In this document: in pieces, positions 42,929 through 52,113 of the stretch
How the letters are laid out: each line of letters begins with the position of its first letter
How positions within the stretch are numbered: position 1 is the first letter of the stretch
Source of the DNA: Bradyrhizobium zhanjiangense
GTDB lineage: Bacteria; Pseudomonadota; Alphaproteobacteria; Rhizobiales; Xanthobacteraceae
Assembly: GCF_004114935.1 (NCBI RefSeq)
Contig: NZ_CP022221.1
Coordinates: 3,803,001-3,867,000, forward strand
Direction of reading: 5' to 3'
DNA: 64,000 bases
Program-made: the position numbers and the translations under genes
Notes under the pieces: model-generated
What the model was told of the DNA's origin: nothing
Seen by the model: the letters and a program-made list of their open reading frames with translations, nothing else
Database searches by the model: none

Positions 42929-43169
42929 GGCCGTACGATATAGATAGGTAAAGACCACAGGGCGGCCAAGCCTGTCAACGCGGCGGCTTCGGCTTTCAAC
43001 CGGGATTGCTACGGGATTGCGCGCCTGCGGCAACCCACTGATCTGCTTGCACAGTTTCTGGACAGCGAAGCTGGCCTTGTCTAAAAGCGCTTTGGCCTGC
43101 AGATATCAGCCTTAACGTCCGGTTTTTATGGCGAGAAGTGCGGGTCCAAGCACACCCGATTGGATGAAC

Positions 43170-45848
43170 ATGAGCGGCGTCAACGAGATCAGGTCGACCT
43201 TTCTGAACTTCTTTGCCGAGAACGGCCACGAGATCGTGCCGTCCTCGCCACTGGTGCCGCGCAACGACCCGACCCTGATGTTCACCAATGCCGGCATGGT
43301 GCAGTTCAAGAACGTCTTCACCGGCGTCGAGAAGCGGCCCTATCAGCGCGCCACCACGTCGCAGAAATGTGTGCGCGCCGGCGGCAAGCACAACGATCTC
43401 GACAATGTCGGCTACACCGCGCGCCATCTCACCTTCTTCGAGATGCTCGGCAACTTCTCGTTCGGCGACTATTTCAAGGAGCGCGCGATCGAGCTCGCCT
43501 GGAAGCTGATCACTGCCGAGTTCGGGCTGAAGAAGGACAAGCTGCTCGTCACCGTCTATCACACCGACGACGAGGCGGCCGGCCTGTGGAAGAAGATCGG
43601 CGGCTTCTCCGACGACCGCATCATCCGGATTCCGACCTCGGACAATTTCTGGGCGATGGGCGACACCGGCCCATGCGGCCCGTGCTCGGAGATCTTCATC
43701 GACCGCGGCGAGCACATCTGGGGCGGGCCTCCGGGCTCGCCGGAAGAGGATGGCGACCGTTTCCTCGAATTCTGGAATCTCGTGTTCATGCAGTACGAGC
43801 AGGTGACGAAGGAGGAGCGCGTAGGCTTGCCGCGTCCCTCGATCGACACCGGCATGGGCCTGGAGCGCATGGCCTGCATCCTCCAGGGCGTCGAGAGCGT
43901 GTTCGAGACCGACCTGTTCCGCAATCTGATCGATGCGACGGCCTCCGCGCTCGGCGCCGGCCCGACCGAGCAGAACGCCGCCTCGTTCCGCGTCATCGCC
44001 GACCATTTGCGCTCCTCGGCCTTCCTCGTCTCCGACGGCGTGCTGCCCTCGAACGAAGGCCGCGGCTATGTGCTGCGCCGGATCATGCGCCGCGCGATGC
44101 GCCATGCGCAGCTGCTGGGCGCGAAAGAGCCGCTGATGCATCGCCTGGTCTGGGCGCTGGTGCGCGAGATGGGCCAGGCCTACCCAGAGCTGATGCGCGC
44201 GGAGAATTTGATCGAGGAAACGCTGCGGCTGGAAGAGACCCGCTTCCGCAAAACTCTCGCGCGCGGCCTCGCCATCCTCGACGAAAAGAGTGCGGGCCTG
44301 AAGAAGGGCGACATGTTCGATGGCGACGTCGCCTTCACACTCTACGACACCTACGGGTTCCCGCTGGACCTGACGCAGGACGCGCTGAAGTCGCGCGGCA
44401 TCGGCGTCGACCAGTCGGCCTTCTCCGATGCAATGGAGCGCCAGAAGTCCAAGGCGCGCGAGTCGTGGAAGGGGTCGGGCGAAGCGGCTTCCGAGGCGAT
44501 CTGGTTCCCGCTGCGCGAGAAGCTGGGTGCGACCGAATTCCTCGGCTACGAGACCGAAAGCGCCGAAGGCGTGGTCGCGGCGCTGGTCAAGGACGGCAAG
44601 GAGGCGGACAGCCTCAAGGCCGGCGAGACCGGTGCGCTGGTGCTGAACCAGACGCCGTTCTACGCGGAATCCGGCGGCCAGGTCGGCGATACCGGCGTGC
44701 TGCTCGGGGAGGGCGGCATCAAGGTCCGCATCACCGACACGCAGAAGAAGCTCGGCGATCTCTTCGTCCACATCGGCACGGTCGAGAGCGGCGAAGTGAA
44801 GCTCGGCACCGCGCTCCAGCTCGAGGTCGATCATGGGCGTCGTTCTTCGATCCGCGCCCATCACTCGGCGACGCATCTCATCCACGAGGCGCTGCGTCAG
44901 GTGCTCGGCGATCACATCGCGCAGCGCGGCTCGCTGGTCGCGCCCGACCGCCTGCGCTTCGACTTCGTGCATCCGAAGCCGATCACGGCGGAGGAGCTGT
45001 CCCGCATCGAGGACATCGCCAACGACGTGGTGCTGGAGAACGACGAGGTCACCACGCGCATCATGGGTGTCGATGAAGCCCGTGAGGCCGGCGCGCGCGC
45101 CCTGTTCGGCGAGAAATATGGCGACGAGGTCCGCGTCGTTTCCATGGGCAGGACCGCGCGCGAGCGCGGCGCCAACGCGCTCGGCTGGTCGGTCGAGCTC
45201 TGCGGCGGCACCCATGTGAGGCGCACCGGCGACATCGGCCTGATCACGCTCACGAGCGAGAGCGCGGTCGCCTCCGGCGTTCGCCGCATTGAGGCGCTGA
45301 CCGGCAATTATGCGCGCAAGCACGCCAATGACACCATGGCGCTGGCCAAGACCGCGGCGAACGAGCTGCGCACGTCCATCGACGACGTGCCGGCGCGCAT
45401 CACGGCGCTGATGGAGGAGCGCAAGAAGCTCGAGCGCGAGCTCTCCGACGCGCGCAAGAAGCTGGCAATGGGCGGCGGTGCGTCGTCGAGCAACGGCGCG
45501 GCGGCAGGCGTGCGCGAAGCCGGCGGCGTCAAACTGATGGCGCGCGCCGTCGAGGGCATCGAGATGAAGGATCTCAAGAGCCTTGCGGACGACGGCAAGA
45601 AGCAGATCGGCTCCGGCGTCGTCGCCATCGTCGGCGTCACCGAGGACGGCAAGGCCGGCGTCGTAGTCGGCGTCACGCAGGATCTCACCGCGCGCTTCAA
45701 CGCCGTGAATTTGGTGCGCATCGCCTCCGAAGCGCTCGGCGGCAAGGGCGGCGGCGGCCGGCCCGACATGGCCCAGGCCGGCGGCCCTGACGGCGCCAAT
45801 GCGGCCGCGGCGCTCTCGGCGATCGAAAAAGCGATGGCAGGCGCTTAA
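43170..45848 (+). CDS. alaS: Alanine-tRNA ligase
   Basis: The 892-residue cytosolic enzyme charges tRNA-Ala. The catalytic domain has [20 protein letters not shown] and [13 protein letters not shown]. The editing domain has the zinc motifs [13 protein letters not shown] and [13 protein letters not shown]. The C-terminal C-Ala domain follows (about 760-892). I chose the ATG at 43170 ([11 protein letters not shown]) because it gives the standard N-terminus; in-frame starts at 43128 and 43164 are possible. Upstream, the gene is divergent from gcvT. Confidence 0.97.
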   Translation: MSGVNEIRSTFLNFFAENGHEIVPSSPLVPRNDPTLMFTNAGMVQFKNVFTGVEKRPYQRATTSQKCVRAGGKHNDLDNVGYTARHLTFFEMLGNFSFGDYFKERAIELAWKLITAEFGLKKDKLLVTVYHTDDEAAGLWKKIGGFSDDRIIRIPTSDNFWAMGDTGPCGPCSEIFIDRGEHIWGGPPGSPEEDGDRFLEFWNLVFMQYEQVTKEERVGLPRPSIDTGMGLERMACILQGVESVFETDLFRNLIDATASALGAGPTEQNAASFRVIADHLRSSAFLVSDGVLPSNEGRGYVLRRIMRRAMRHAQLLGAKEPLMHRLVWALVREMGQAYPELMRAENLIEETLRLEETRFRKTLARGLAILDEKSAGLKKGDMFDGDVAFTLYDTYGFPLDLTQDALKSRGIGVDQSAFSDAMERQKSKARESWKGSGEAASEAIWFPLREKLGATEFLGYETESAEGVVAALVKDGKEADSLKAGETGALVLNQTPFYAESGGQVGDTGVLLGEGGIKVRITDTQKKLGDLFVHIGTVESGEVKLGTALQLEVDHGRRSSIRAHHSATHLIHEALRQVLGDHIAQRGSLVAPDRLRFDFVHPKPITAEELSRIEDIANDVVLENDEVTTRIMGVDEAREAGARALFGEKYGDEVRVVSMGRTARERGANALGWSVELCGGTHVRRTGDIGLITLTSESAVASGVRRIEALTGNYARKHANDTMALAKTAANELRTSIDDVPARITALMEERKKLERELSDARKKLAMGGGASSSNGAAAGVREAGGVKLMARAVEGIEMKDLKSLADDGKKQIGSGVVAIVGVTEDGKAGVVVGVTQDLTARFNAVNLVRIASEALGGKGGGGRPDMAQAGGPDGANAAAALSAIEKAMAGA

Positions 45849-45854
45849 AGCCCC

Positions 45855-47087
45855 ATGTCCCCCGTTCCGCGAGGACGTGGGCTTCGCGATCCCGATTTGA
45901 GGGATCGCCTCTTCGAATTGCTGGAGCACGATCCGCTCGCCTATTCGGTCGGGTCGCGCTTCATCCAGGTGATCATCGGCGTCATCGTGATCAACGTGGC
46001 GGCGATGATCCTCGCCTCGGTGCCTGAGCTGGACGCGCAATTCGGCACGCTGTTCGCAGGCATCACCATCCTGTCCGTGATCGTGTTCGCGCTGGAATAT
46101 GCGGCGCGGCTGTGGACCGTGGCCGGCCACACGCAGCGCAAGGCGTCCGCGCTGTCCGACCGGCTCGGCTACGCCTTCTCCGCGCTCGGTATCATCGACC
46201 TCATGGCGTTCCTCCCCGCAGCGATCGTGCTGGCCACGGGCCGGCATGCGACGCTGGCAGCCCTCGGCGTACTGCCGTTCTTCAAGCTGATCCGCTATTC
46301 GCCGGCGATGCGCTCGCTGCTTGCCGCCGTGCATGCCGAGCGGCGCGCGCTGATCGGCTGCATCGTCATCCTGGTCGGCGTGGTCTTGACCTTTGCTTCG
46401 CTGCTCTACGCCATCGAGCGCGACGTGCAGCCGGACAAGCTCGGCACCATCCCGCAGGCGATGTGGTGGGCGATCGTGACGCTCGGCACCGTCGGCTATG
46501 GCGATGTCGTGCCGGTGACGCCGCTCGGCAAGTTTGTCTCCACCTTCGCTATCGTCAGCGGCTTCGCCATGATTGCGCTGCCGGTCGCGATCATCTCCAC
46601 CGCCTTTGCCGAAGAGGTGAAGCGGCGCGATTTCGTCGTCACCTGGGGCATGCTGGCGCGGGTGCCGCTATTCTCGCATTTGTCGGCCGCCGAGATCGCC
46701 GACATCATGCGGCTGCTCAGGGCACGCACCATCGAGCAGGGCGAGATCCTGGTGCGGCGGGGCGATGTCGCCTCCTCGATGTATTTCATCACCGCCGGCG
46801 AGGTCGAGATCGCGCTGCCGAGCCAGCAGGTGCGGCTTGCCGACGGCACCTTCTTTGGCGAGATCGCGCTCTTGCACAAAACAAAACGCAGCGGCACGGT
46901 GACGGCGACGCGCAAGACCAGGCTGCTCGTGCTCGACGCCCAGGATTTCCACGCGCTGATCGCGCGCATGCCGACGCTGGCCGCCCACGTCCACAACACT
47001 GCGAAAGCGAGGCTCGCCGACACCGGCGATCTCGCCGCGGCGGAGCTGGCGCAGGCGGAGAAGGAAGATGGGGGCAAGGCGCGCTGA
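45855..47087 (+). CDS. Cyclic nucleotide-gated K+ channel (MlotiK1-like)
   Basis: The 410-residue protein has six membrane segments (about 32-185 plus the pore region). The selectivity filter is TVGYGD (residues 212-217), typical of K+ channels, followed by S6. The C-terminal cyclic-nucleotide-binding domain (about 265-385) has FFGEIALLHKTKRSGTVTA, where the Glu and Arg contact cAMP phosphate. Architecture and size match MlotiK1 of Mesorhizobium loti. It starts 6 bp after the alaS stop codon, so the two are probably co-transcribed. The S4-like segment has few charges, so voltage gating is unlikely. Confidence 0.93.
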   Translation: MSPVPRGRGLRDPDLRDRLFELLEHDPLAYSVGSRFIQVIIGVIVINVAAMILASVPELDAQFGTLFAGITILSVIVFALEYAARLWTVAGHTQRKASALSDRLGYAFSALGIIDLMAFLPAAIVLATGRHATLAALGVLPFFKLIRYSPAMRSLLAAVHAERRALIGCIVILVGVVLTFASLLYAIERDVQPDKLGTIPQAMWWAIVTLGTVGYGDVVPVTPLGKFVSTFAIVSGFAMIALPVAIISTAFAEEVKRRDFVVTWGMLARVPLFSHLSAAEIADIMRLLRARTIEQGEILVRRGDVASSMYFITAGEVEIALPSQQVRLADGTFFGEIALLHKTKRSGTVTATRKTRLLVLDAQDFHALIARMPTLAAHVHNTAKARLADTGDLAAAELAQAEKEDGGKAR

Positions 47088-47103
47088 CGAGGTCCGCCGC
47101 GGG

Positions 47104-47604
47104 TTAGCCCTTCTTCAGGAAATCATACTCGGCGGAGTAGGGCACGCTCCTGAACTCGCCAGCCCTGTCGCAAGCGCCGTCGAGCTTGCCGCCACGGGTG
47201 TTGATGCGCTGGACCGTGGTCACGGGCGTGAGCACGCCGCTGCCGCGGTGTGAGGTGACTTCCAGCTTCAGCCAGGGGATATCGCTCGCCGTTGCGCCGG
47301 GCGCATTGCCGATGGCCTTGCCGACCACCGCGCTGCCGTCGGCATGCTCCCAGTTCGGGCCGGCATAGTGGCGGCCGATGGTCTTGCCGTCCGCGAGAAG
47401 CGTCGCGATCGGCTCGCGGAAGGTCCAGGCGAGCTTGCCGTCGGTGCCGGCCTTGCACTCATAGACCTGCGCGCCCTCGGCGTGCACGCTGAGCACGACG
47501 CTCTCGCCCGGTGCGGTGATGGCCGCCGGAAGAGGCTCGGCGGCGAGCGCGGACGTGCTGGTCAGCGCGAAGGCCACGAATGCAAGGCTCTTGAGGGACG
47601 GCAT
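47104..47604 (-). CDS. DUF3455 family secreted protein
   Basis: The 166-residue product has a signal peptide (FVAFALTSTSALAAEP). Its mature domain shows DUF3455 features: VYECKAGTDGKLAWTFREP, IGRHYAGPNWEHADGSAVVG and VQRINTRGGKLDGACDRAGE. The family is found widely in soil bacteria and fungi with no established function. The ATG at 47604 gives a proper signal sequence; upstream sequence belongs to repeat A. Confidence 0.88.
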   Translation of the reverse strand: MPSLKSLAFVAFALTSTSALAAEPLPAAITAPGESVVLSVHAEGAQVYECKAGTDGKLAWTFREPIATLLADGKTIGRHYAGPNWEHADGSAVVGKAIGNAPGATASDIPWLKLEVTSHRGSGVLTPVTTVQRINTRGGKLDGACDRAGEFRSVPYSAEYDFLKKG

Positions 47605-47627
47605 GATGCTACTTCGGGTGCATGTGT

Positions 47628-47744
47628 CGTCATTGCGAGGAGCTCGCGACAAAATTGCAGAGCAATTTTGCGCTGATGCGACGAAGCAATCCAGACTGTT
47701 TCCCCGGAGGGGTTCTGGATTGCTTCGCTACGCTCGCAATGACG
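47628..47744. repeat. Dispersed repeat family A, copy 4
   Basis: CGTCATTGCGAGGAGC and GCTCGCAATGACG form the termini. The AAAATTGCAGAGCAATTTT hairpin and the GAAGCAATCCAGAC / CTGGATTGCTTC pair are present. It lies between the DUF3455 gene and icd. Confidence 0.9.
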
Positions 47745-47759
47745 CGTGGAGTTGGCAGC

Positions 47760-48974
47760 TTACGCCGCCAGCGCCTTGGTCAGGTTCTCGGCGACCTTGT
47801 CGAGGAAGCCGGTGGTCGAGAGCCAGCGCTGGTCGGCGCCGACCAGGAGCGCAAGGTCCTTGGTCATGTAGCCGGCCTCGACGGTGTCGACGCAGACCTT
47901 CTCGAGCGTGTTTGCGAACTTGGCGAGCTCGGCATTGTTGTCGAGCTTGGCGCGATGCGACAGGCCACGCGTCCAGGCGAAGATCGACGCGATCGAGTTG
48001 GTCGAGGTCTCCTTGCCCTTCTGGTGCTCGCGGTAGTGGCGGGTCACCGTGCCGTGGGCAGCCTCGGCTTCGACCGTCTTGCCGTCCGGGGTGAGCAGCA
48101 CCGAAGTCATCAGGCCGAGCGAGCCGTAGCCCTGCGCGACCGTATCGGACTGCACGTCGCCGTCGTAGTTCTTACAGGCCCAGACATAGCCGCCGGACCA
48201 TTTCAGCGCCGAGGCCACCATGTCGTCGATCAGGCGGTGCTCGTAGGTCAGGCCCTTGGCGTCGAATTCCTTCTTGAACTCGCGGTCGAAGATGTCCTGG
48301 AAGATATCCTTGAAGCGGCCGTCATAGACCTTCAGGATCGTGTTCTTGGTCGACAGATAGACCGGATAGCCGCGCAGCAGGCCGTAATTGAAGGAGGCGC
48401 GGGCGAAGTCGATGATGGAGCCGTCGAGATTGTACATTCCCATCGCGACGCCGGCATCGGGGGCCTTGAACACTTCCTTCTCGATCACGGTGCCGTCCTC
48501 GCCGACGAACTTCATCGACAGGGTGCCCTTGCCGGGGAACTTGAAATCGGTGGCGCGGTACTGGTCGCCATAGGCGTGGCGACCGATGATGATCGGCTTG
48601 GTCCAGCCGGGAACCAGGCGCGGCACGTTCTTGCAGATGATCGGCTCGCGGAAGATGCAGCCGCCGAGGATGTTGCGGATGGTGCCGTTCGGCGACTTCC
48701 ACATCTGCTTGAGGTTGAACTCCTTCACCCGGGCTTCATCCGGGGTGATGGTGGCGCACTTGACGCCGACGCCGACCTTCTTGATGGCCTCGGCGGCGTC
48801 GATGGTGACCTGATCGTTGGTGTGGTCGCGGTGCTCCATGCCCAGGTCGAAATAGAGCAGCTCGACATCCAGGAACGGAGTGATCAGCTTGTCCTTGATG
48901 TACTGCCAGATGATCCGGGTCATCTCGTCGCCATCGAGTTCGACGACGGGATTGGATACCTTGATTTTTGCCAT
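47760..48974 (-). CDS. icd: NADP-dependent isocitrate dehydrogenase
   Basis: The 404-residue enzyme matches the homodimeric NADP+-dependent isocitrate dehydrogenases of the eukaryote-like subfamily that is usual in alphaproteobacteria. It makes 2-oxoglutarate in the TCA cycle. The N-terminus is [20 protein letters not shown]. Conserved active-site segments include [29 protein letters not shown] and [15 protein letters not shown]. The start at 48974 is the standard one. It is transcribed alone. Confidence 0.97.
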   Translation of the reverse strand: MAKIKVSNPVVELDGDEMTRIIWQYIKDKLITPFLDVELLYFDLGMEHRDHTNDQVTIDAAEAIKKVGVGVKCATITPDEARVKEFNLKQMWKSPNGTIRNILGGCIFREPIICKNVPRLVPGWTKPIIIGRHAYGDQYRATDFKFPGKGTLSMKFVGEDGTVIEKEVFKAPDAGVAMGMYNLDGSIIDFARASFNYGLLRGYPVYLSTKNTILKVYDGRFKDIFQDIFDREFKKEFDAKGLTYEHRLIDDMVASALKWSGGYVWACKNYDGDVQSDTVAQGYGSLGLMTSVLLTPDGKTVEAEAAHGTVTRHYREHQKGKETSTNSIASIFAWTRGLSHRAKLDNNAELAKFANTLEKVCVDTVEAGYMTKDLALLVGADQRWLSTTGFLDKVAENLTKALAA

Positions 48975-49302
48975 GATCGGGGAAGCCTCTTGGGAACGGC
49001 GCTTGTGGTGGGAATATCCGGCGCCTCTTAGCACCGCCGCGCGGCGGGCGAAAGCCAAGGGATTATGCACTTTTAGCTCATCCAGCTTCCGCAGACGGGC
49101 AGCGGCAGCCCGCCCTCGGCCGGGCCCGGGTCATGTTCCAGGCGAGATTCAAAAGTCGAATCCAACCCGTTATTTCCCTTGAGAATTTTCTCAGGACAGG
49201 CAAACGACAGGCGGCGGTGCGGCCGGCCCGGTGGGCAGGCTTGAATCAACTCCTGAAGTGGCCTCTGCAAGGCCTTGAGAGACAGTGTGAAAGCGAAGCG
49301 AG
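48975..49302. other. Gene-free stretch between icd and trmJ-like gene
   Basis: This 328-bp divergent region holds the promoters of icd and the TrmJ-DUF559 gene. I see only an imperfect palindrome CCTTGAGAATTTTCTCAGG near 49178-49196. No gene or repeat family member is recognised. Confidence 0.4.
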
Positions 49303-50502
49303 ATGTCGGGGACTGACAAGAGCAAGGCGGGGCTTTCTCTCGACGGTCCCATCGTGATCCTGGTCGAGCCGCAGCTCGGGGAGAACATCGGCATGGCCGC
49401 GCGCGCCATGGGCAATTTTGCCCTGAGCCGGCTTCGCATCGTCAATCCCCGCGACGGCTGGCCCAACATCGCGGCCCAGCGTGCCGCCGCCGGCGCCGAT
49501 CACATTCTGGAAAAGGTCGAATTGTTCGAAACGGTCGAGCAGGCGGTCGCCGATCTCGACCTCTTGTTCGCCGCCACAGCCCGCGCCCACGACCAGGCCA
49601 AGCCAGTGGTCGGGCCGGAAGCCGCCGTTGCCGAGATCTCGGGGCACATCGCCACCGGGGGCAAGGCCGGTATCCTGTTCGGCCGGGAGCGCTGGGGCCT
49701 GACCAACGAGGAGGTCGGGCTCTCCAACCGCATCATCACCTTCCCGGTCAATCCGGGCTTTGCCTCGCTCAACCTCGCGCAGGCCGTGCTGCTGGTCGGC
49801 TACGAATGGTTCAAACGAGCCACATCCGGCGAGCTGCCGCACGCCATGCCGGAGCGGTCCGAGCGCGCCTCGCAGCACCAGATGCAGGCCTTCTTCGACA
49901 ACCTCGTGCGCGAGCTCGACAAGGTCGAATTCCTGCGCCCCGCCGAGAAACGCGACACCATGCTGGTCAACCTGCGCAACATCTTCAGCCGGATGGAGCC
50001 GACCAAGCAGGACATGCACACGCTCCACGGCGTGGTGATGGCAATCGCGGAAGGGCGCAAGGGCCCGGCCAAGGGCGGCGTGCTCGACGGCGAGCAGGCC
50101 ACGCGCCTGCGCGCGCTCTTGGCCGAGCACGGGCAGGGCGGCGGCGTGCCCGACAGCGGCTCCACCGTGCGCGGCCTCGCCCGCCTGCTCCGCCGCAACC
50201 CGACCGATGCCGAGCGCCTGCTCTGGCATGCCCTGACCCGCGACCGCCGCTTCGCAGGTAGGTTCAAGCGCCAGACCCCCGTGGGGCGGCACATCCCGGA
50301 TTTCGTCTCATTCCCGCACCGGATCGCGATCGAGCTGGTCAACCCGGGCGAGGGGGAGACCATCGCCGCCGACCGTGCGTCGCGGCGTGCGTGGCTCGAA
50401 GCGCGGGATTATCGTGTGCTGGAGATCCGGGCGGCGGACGTCGAGCGCGATCTGGAGGCGGAGCTGGTGCGGCTTGCTGGGATGATGGCGCAGAGCGCGT
50501 AG
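49303..50502 (+). CDS. TrmJ-type tRNA/rRNA methyltransferase fused to a DUF559 nuclease-like domain
   Basis: The 399-residue protein is a fusion. Residues about 15-265 are a SPOUT-fold TrmJ-like 2'-O-methyltransferase, with VEPQLGENIGMAARAMGNFA, ILFGRERWGLTNEE and FPVNPGFASLNLAQAVLL forming the knotted SAM site. Residues about 288-392 are a DUF559/Vsr-like domain: RGLARLLRRNPTDAERLLWH, then GRFKRQTPVGRHIPDFVSFP. The usual catalytic E-x-D/G region is altered to IAIELVNPGEGET, so nuclease activity is doubtful. TrmJ normally ends near residue 250-270. It stands alone; a family H repeat follows. Confidence 0.9.
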   Translation: MSGTDKSKAGLSLDGPIVILVEPQLGENIGMAARAMGNFALSRLRIVNPRDGWPNIAAQRAAAGADHILEKVELFETVEQAVADLDLLFAATARAHDQAKPVVGPEAAVAEISGHIATGGKAGILFGRERWGLTNEEVGLSNRIITFPVNPGFASLNLAQAVLLVGYEWFKRATSGELPHAMPERSERASQHQMQAFFDNLVRELDKVEFLRPAEKRDTMLVNLRNIFSRMEPTKQDMHTLHGVVMAIAEGRKGPAKGGVLDGEQATRLRALLAEHGQGGGVPDSGSTVRGLARLLRRNPTDAERLLWHALTRDRRFAGRFKRQTPVGRHIPDFVSFPHRIAIELVNPGEGETIAADRASRRAWLEARDYRVLEIRAADVERDLEAELVRLAGMMAQSA

Positions 50503-50523
50503 GTCTCGTCGCGCATCGGTCTT

Positions 50524-50620
50524 GTAGGGTGGGCAAAGCGCAGCGTGCCTACCATGTCGATCAACGCAGCTGAGACAGAATGGTGGGCACGGCGCTGCGC
50601 GCCTTTGCCCACTCTACGAA
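50524..50620. repeat. Dispersed repeat family H, copy 2
   Basis: GTAGGGTGGGCAAAGCGCAG and GCGCCTTTGCCCACTCTAC are the inverted ends. CGTGCCTACCAT / ATGGTGGGCACGG pair inside. It resembles the copy at 37986-38104. Confidence 0.85.
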
Positions 50621-50627
50621 TTTGGAC

Positions 50628-51287
50628 CTACACTGCCTCTAGCTGGTCCGCCGCGCGCTTCTTCTTCGTCTTCGACTGGCCGAGCAGGGGACCTGCCGCA
50701 AGCGCGGCGGTATCGGCAACGCCCGGATCGCGCGAGATCATGGCCGCGACGATGGCGCCGTCGATGATGAGGCCGAGCTGATGTGCGAGCACGGCGGGCT
50801 CGCTGGAGCCGAGCTCGCCGGCGAGTTTCTCGATGTGGCCGAGCACGATCTTCTTATGCTTTAGTGCGATGCTGCGGAATTGTTTTGCGTCCTTGTCGTG
50901 CTCGCCGACGGCGTTGATGAAGGGGCAGCCGTAGAAGCGTTCTTCGGCGAACCAGCTCTTCAGCGCGGGGAAGATGCGCGTCAGTTTCGCCTGCGCGTCG
51001 CCGCCGCCTTGCTCCATCGCGCCAATGAACCATTCGCGCCACTGCTTGCCTTCGCTCTCCAGCACCGCGTTGACCAGGTTGGTCTTGGAGCCGAACAACT
51101 TATAGAGCGTGGTCTTCGCGGTGCCGGCTTCCTCGATGATCGCATCGATGCCGGTGGCATTGATGCCGTTCTTGCAGAACAGATGGGTCGCGGCGCTCAG
51201 CAAACGCCCGCGCGCGGACTCGTCGTCGCCTGCGCCAGCACCGGCGTGCGGCGAATTCGATCTTTTCTTCGATGACGTCTTAGCCAT
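50628..51287 (-). CDS. TetR/AcrR family regulator
   Basis: The 219-residue protein has an N-terminal disordered basic tail, then a TetR helix-turn-helix (about 25-75; NGINATGIDAIIEEAGTAKT, TLYKLFGSK). A longer ligand domain contains FYGCPFINAVGEHD, a pattern typical of regulators near redox or detoxification genes. It is divergent from the OsmC operon. A TetR-type palindrome ACCG-TT-CGGT lies in the intergenic region at 51487-51496. Confidence 0.88.
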   Translation of the reverse strand: MAKTSSKKRSNSPHAGAGAGDDESARGRLLSAATHLFCKNGINATGIDAIIEEAGTAKTTLYKLFGSKTNLVNAVLESEGKQWREWFIGAMEQGGGDAQAKLTRIFPALKSWFAEERFYGCPFINAVGEHDKDAKQFRSIALKHKKIVLGHIEKLAGELGSSEPAVLAHQLGLIIDGAIVAAMISRDPGVADTAALAAGPLLGQSKTKKKRAADQLEAV

Positions 51288-51461
51288 GGACTCGAACTTA
51301 CCCGCAGCTGCGCCGCATCAGCAAGCCGCATCTGTTCCGCGCCGAAAAGATTCGCATGCGCAAGCGCATCTGCTTCGCCTTTAAGCAAGCTGCGGCTGAT
51401 CAATCCGCAGGCAGGGACACTAAGCGGCTCCAATGCTTCGCGTTTTGTTTTCGGCTTGCTC

Positions 51462-51477
51462 TGGCACGCTCCATGCA
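51462..51477 (+). promoter_or_regulatory. Sigma-54 promoter of the OsmC operon
   Basis: TGGCACGCTCCATGCA has GG (51463-51464) and GC (51475-51476) separated by exactly 10 bp, as in the -24/-12 consensus TGGCACG-N4-TTGCW. Transcription would start near 51488. Confidence 0.75.
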
Positions 51478-51486
51478 AGGAAACAG

Positions 51487-51496
51487 ACCGTTCGGT
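51487..51496 (+). promoter_or_regulatory. Candidate TetR operator overlapping the sigma-54 start point
   Basis: ACCGTTCGGT forms 4-bp arms around TT, in the wider context AGACCGTTCGGTATC. It lies at the expected transcription start of the OsmC operon. Binding by the divergent TetR protein is inferred. Confidence 0.5.
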
Positions 51497-51533
51497 ATCC
51501 TACCGATTTCCACTTCTGCCAGGGAGAAGACTG

Positions 51534-52076
51534 ATGACTGCCGTCGTTCAGAAGACAGTGCTGACGGGGTGCCTCGCGCCCATCGACAAGAATGGCCTCG
51601 AGCAACTGATCGCGAGCGGCAAGGCCAATCCGAAGGTCGTCAAGACCTTGAAGTGCAAGACGGTCGCGGAGGGAAAATTCCGCCACGCCAACTACATCCG
51701 CAATTTGCCGCCCTACATCGTCGACGAGCCCCCGGGGCTTCTGGGCGACGATACCGCGCCCAATCCGTCGGAAGCCTCGCTCGCCGCGCTCGGCTCCTGC
51801 CTCGCGGTCGGCCTGCACGCCAACGCCGTGCATCGCGGCTGGATCGTCAACAAGCTCGAGCTGGAGCTCGAGGGCGACCTCAACATCACTGCGGTCTGGG
51901 GCACCGGCGACACCTCCGACAAGCCGGTCGGCTTCACTGACGTCCGCGTCAAGGTCGACATGGAGTGCGAGGGCATCGCGCCGGACGAGATCAACGCGCT
52001 GGTCTCCCATGTGAAGAAATGGTCGCCGGTCGCCAATACCTTCACCCGCCCGGTCAATCTCGAGGTCGGCATCTAG
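51534..52076 (+). CDS. OsmC-family protein
   Basis: The 180-residue protein has the OsmC fold. The peroxidatic-type Cys89 lies in LAALGSCLAVGLHANAVHRG. The position of the second (resolving) Cys, normally in a CPVSNT context, is Ser164 (KKWSPVANTF). Classical thiol peroxidase activity may therefore be changed. A long N-terminal extension (1-60) precedes the fold. GGGAGAAG is upstream of the ATG. It is the first gene of a probable operon with the acyl-CoA-dehydrogenase-like and sulfurtransferase genes, behind a sigma-54 promoter. Confidence 0.88.
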   Translation: MTAVVQKTVLTGCLAPIDKNGLEQLIASGKANPKVVKTLKCKTVAEGKFRHANYIRNLPPYIVDEPPGLLGDDTAPNPSEASLAALGSCLAVGLHANAVHRGWIVNKLELELEGDLNITAVWGTGDTSDKPVGFTDVRVKVDMECEGIAPDEINALVSHVKKWSPVANTFTRPVNLEVGI

Positions 52077-52113
52077 CAGACGGCAATCAGGAACTTCGGT
52101 GCGGGAGGCGATC

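Noticed and set aside
42996..46334. A minus-strand frame of about 1100 codons opposite alaS and the K+ channel.
   Set aside because: Both plus-strand genes have clear, complete families. The antisense product has the composition of a GC-bias shadow.
51300..51460. Copies of the ACGA-N4-TCGT enhancer upstream of the OsmC operon.
   Set aside because: I looked for it because the same activator might serve both sigma-54 promoters, but no matching site is visible, so joint control by this activator is not supported by sequence.
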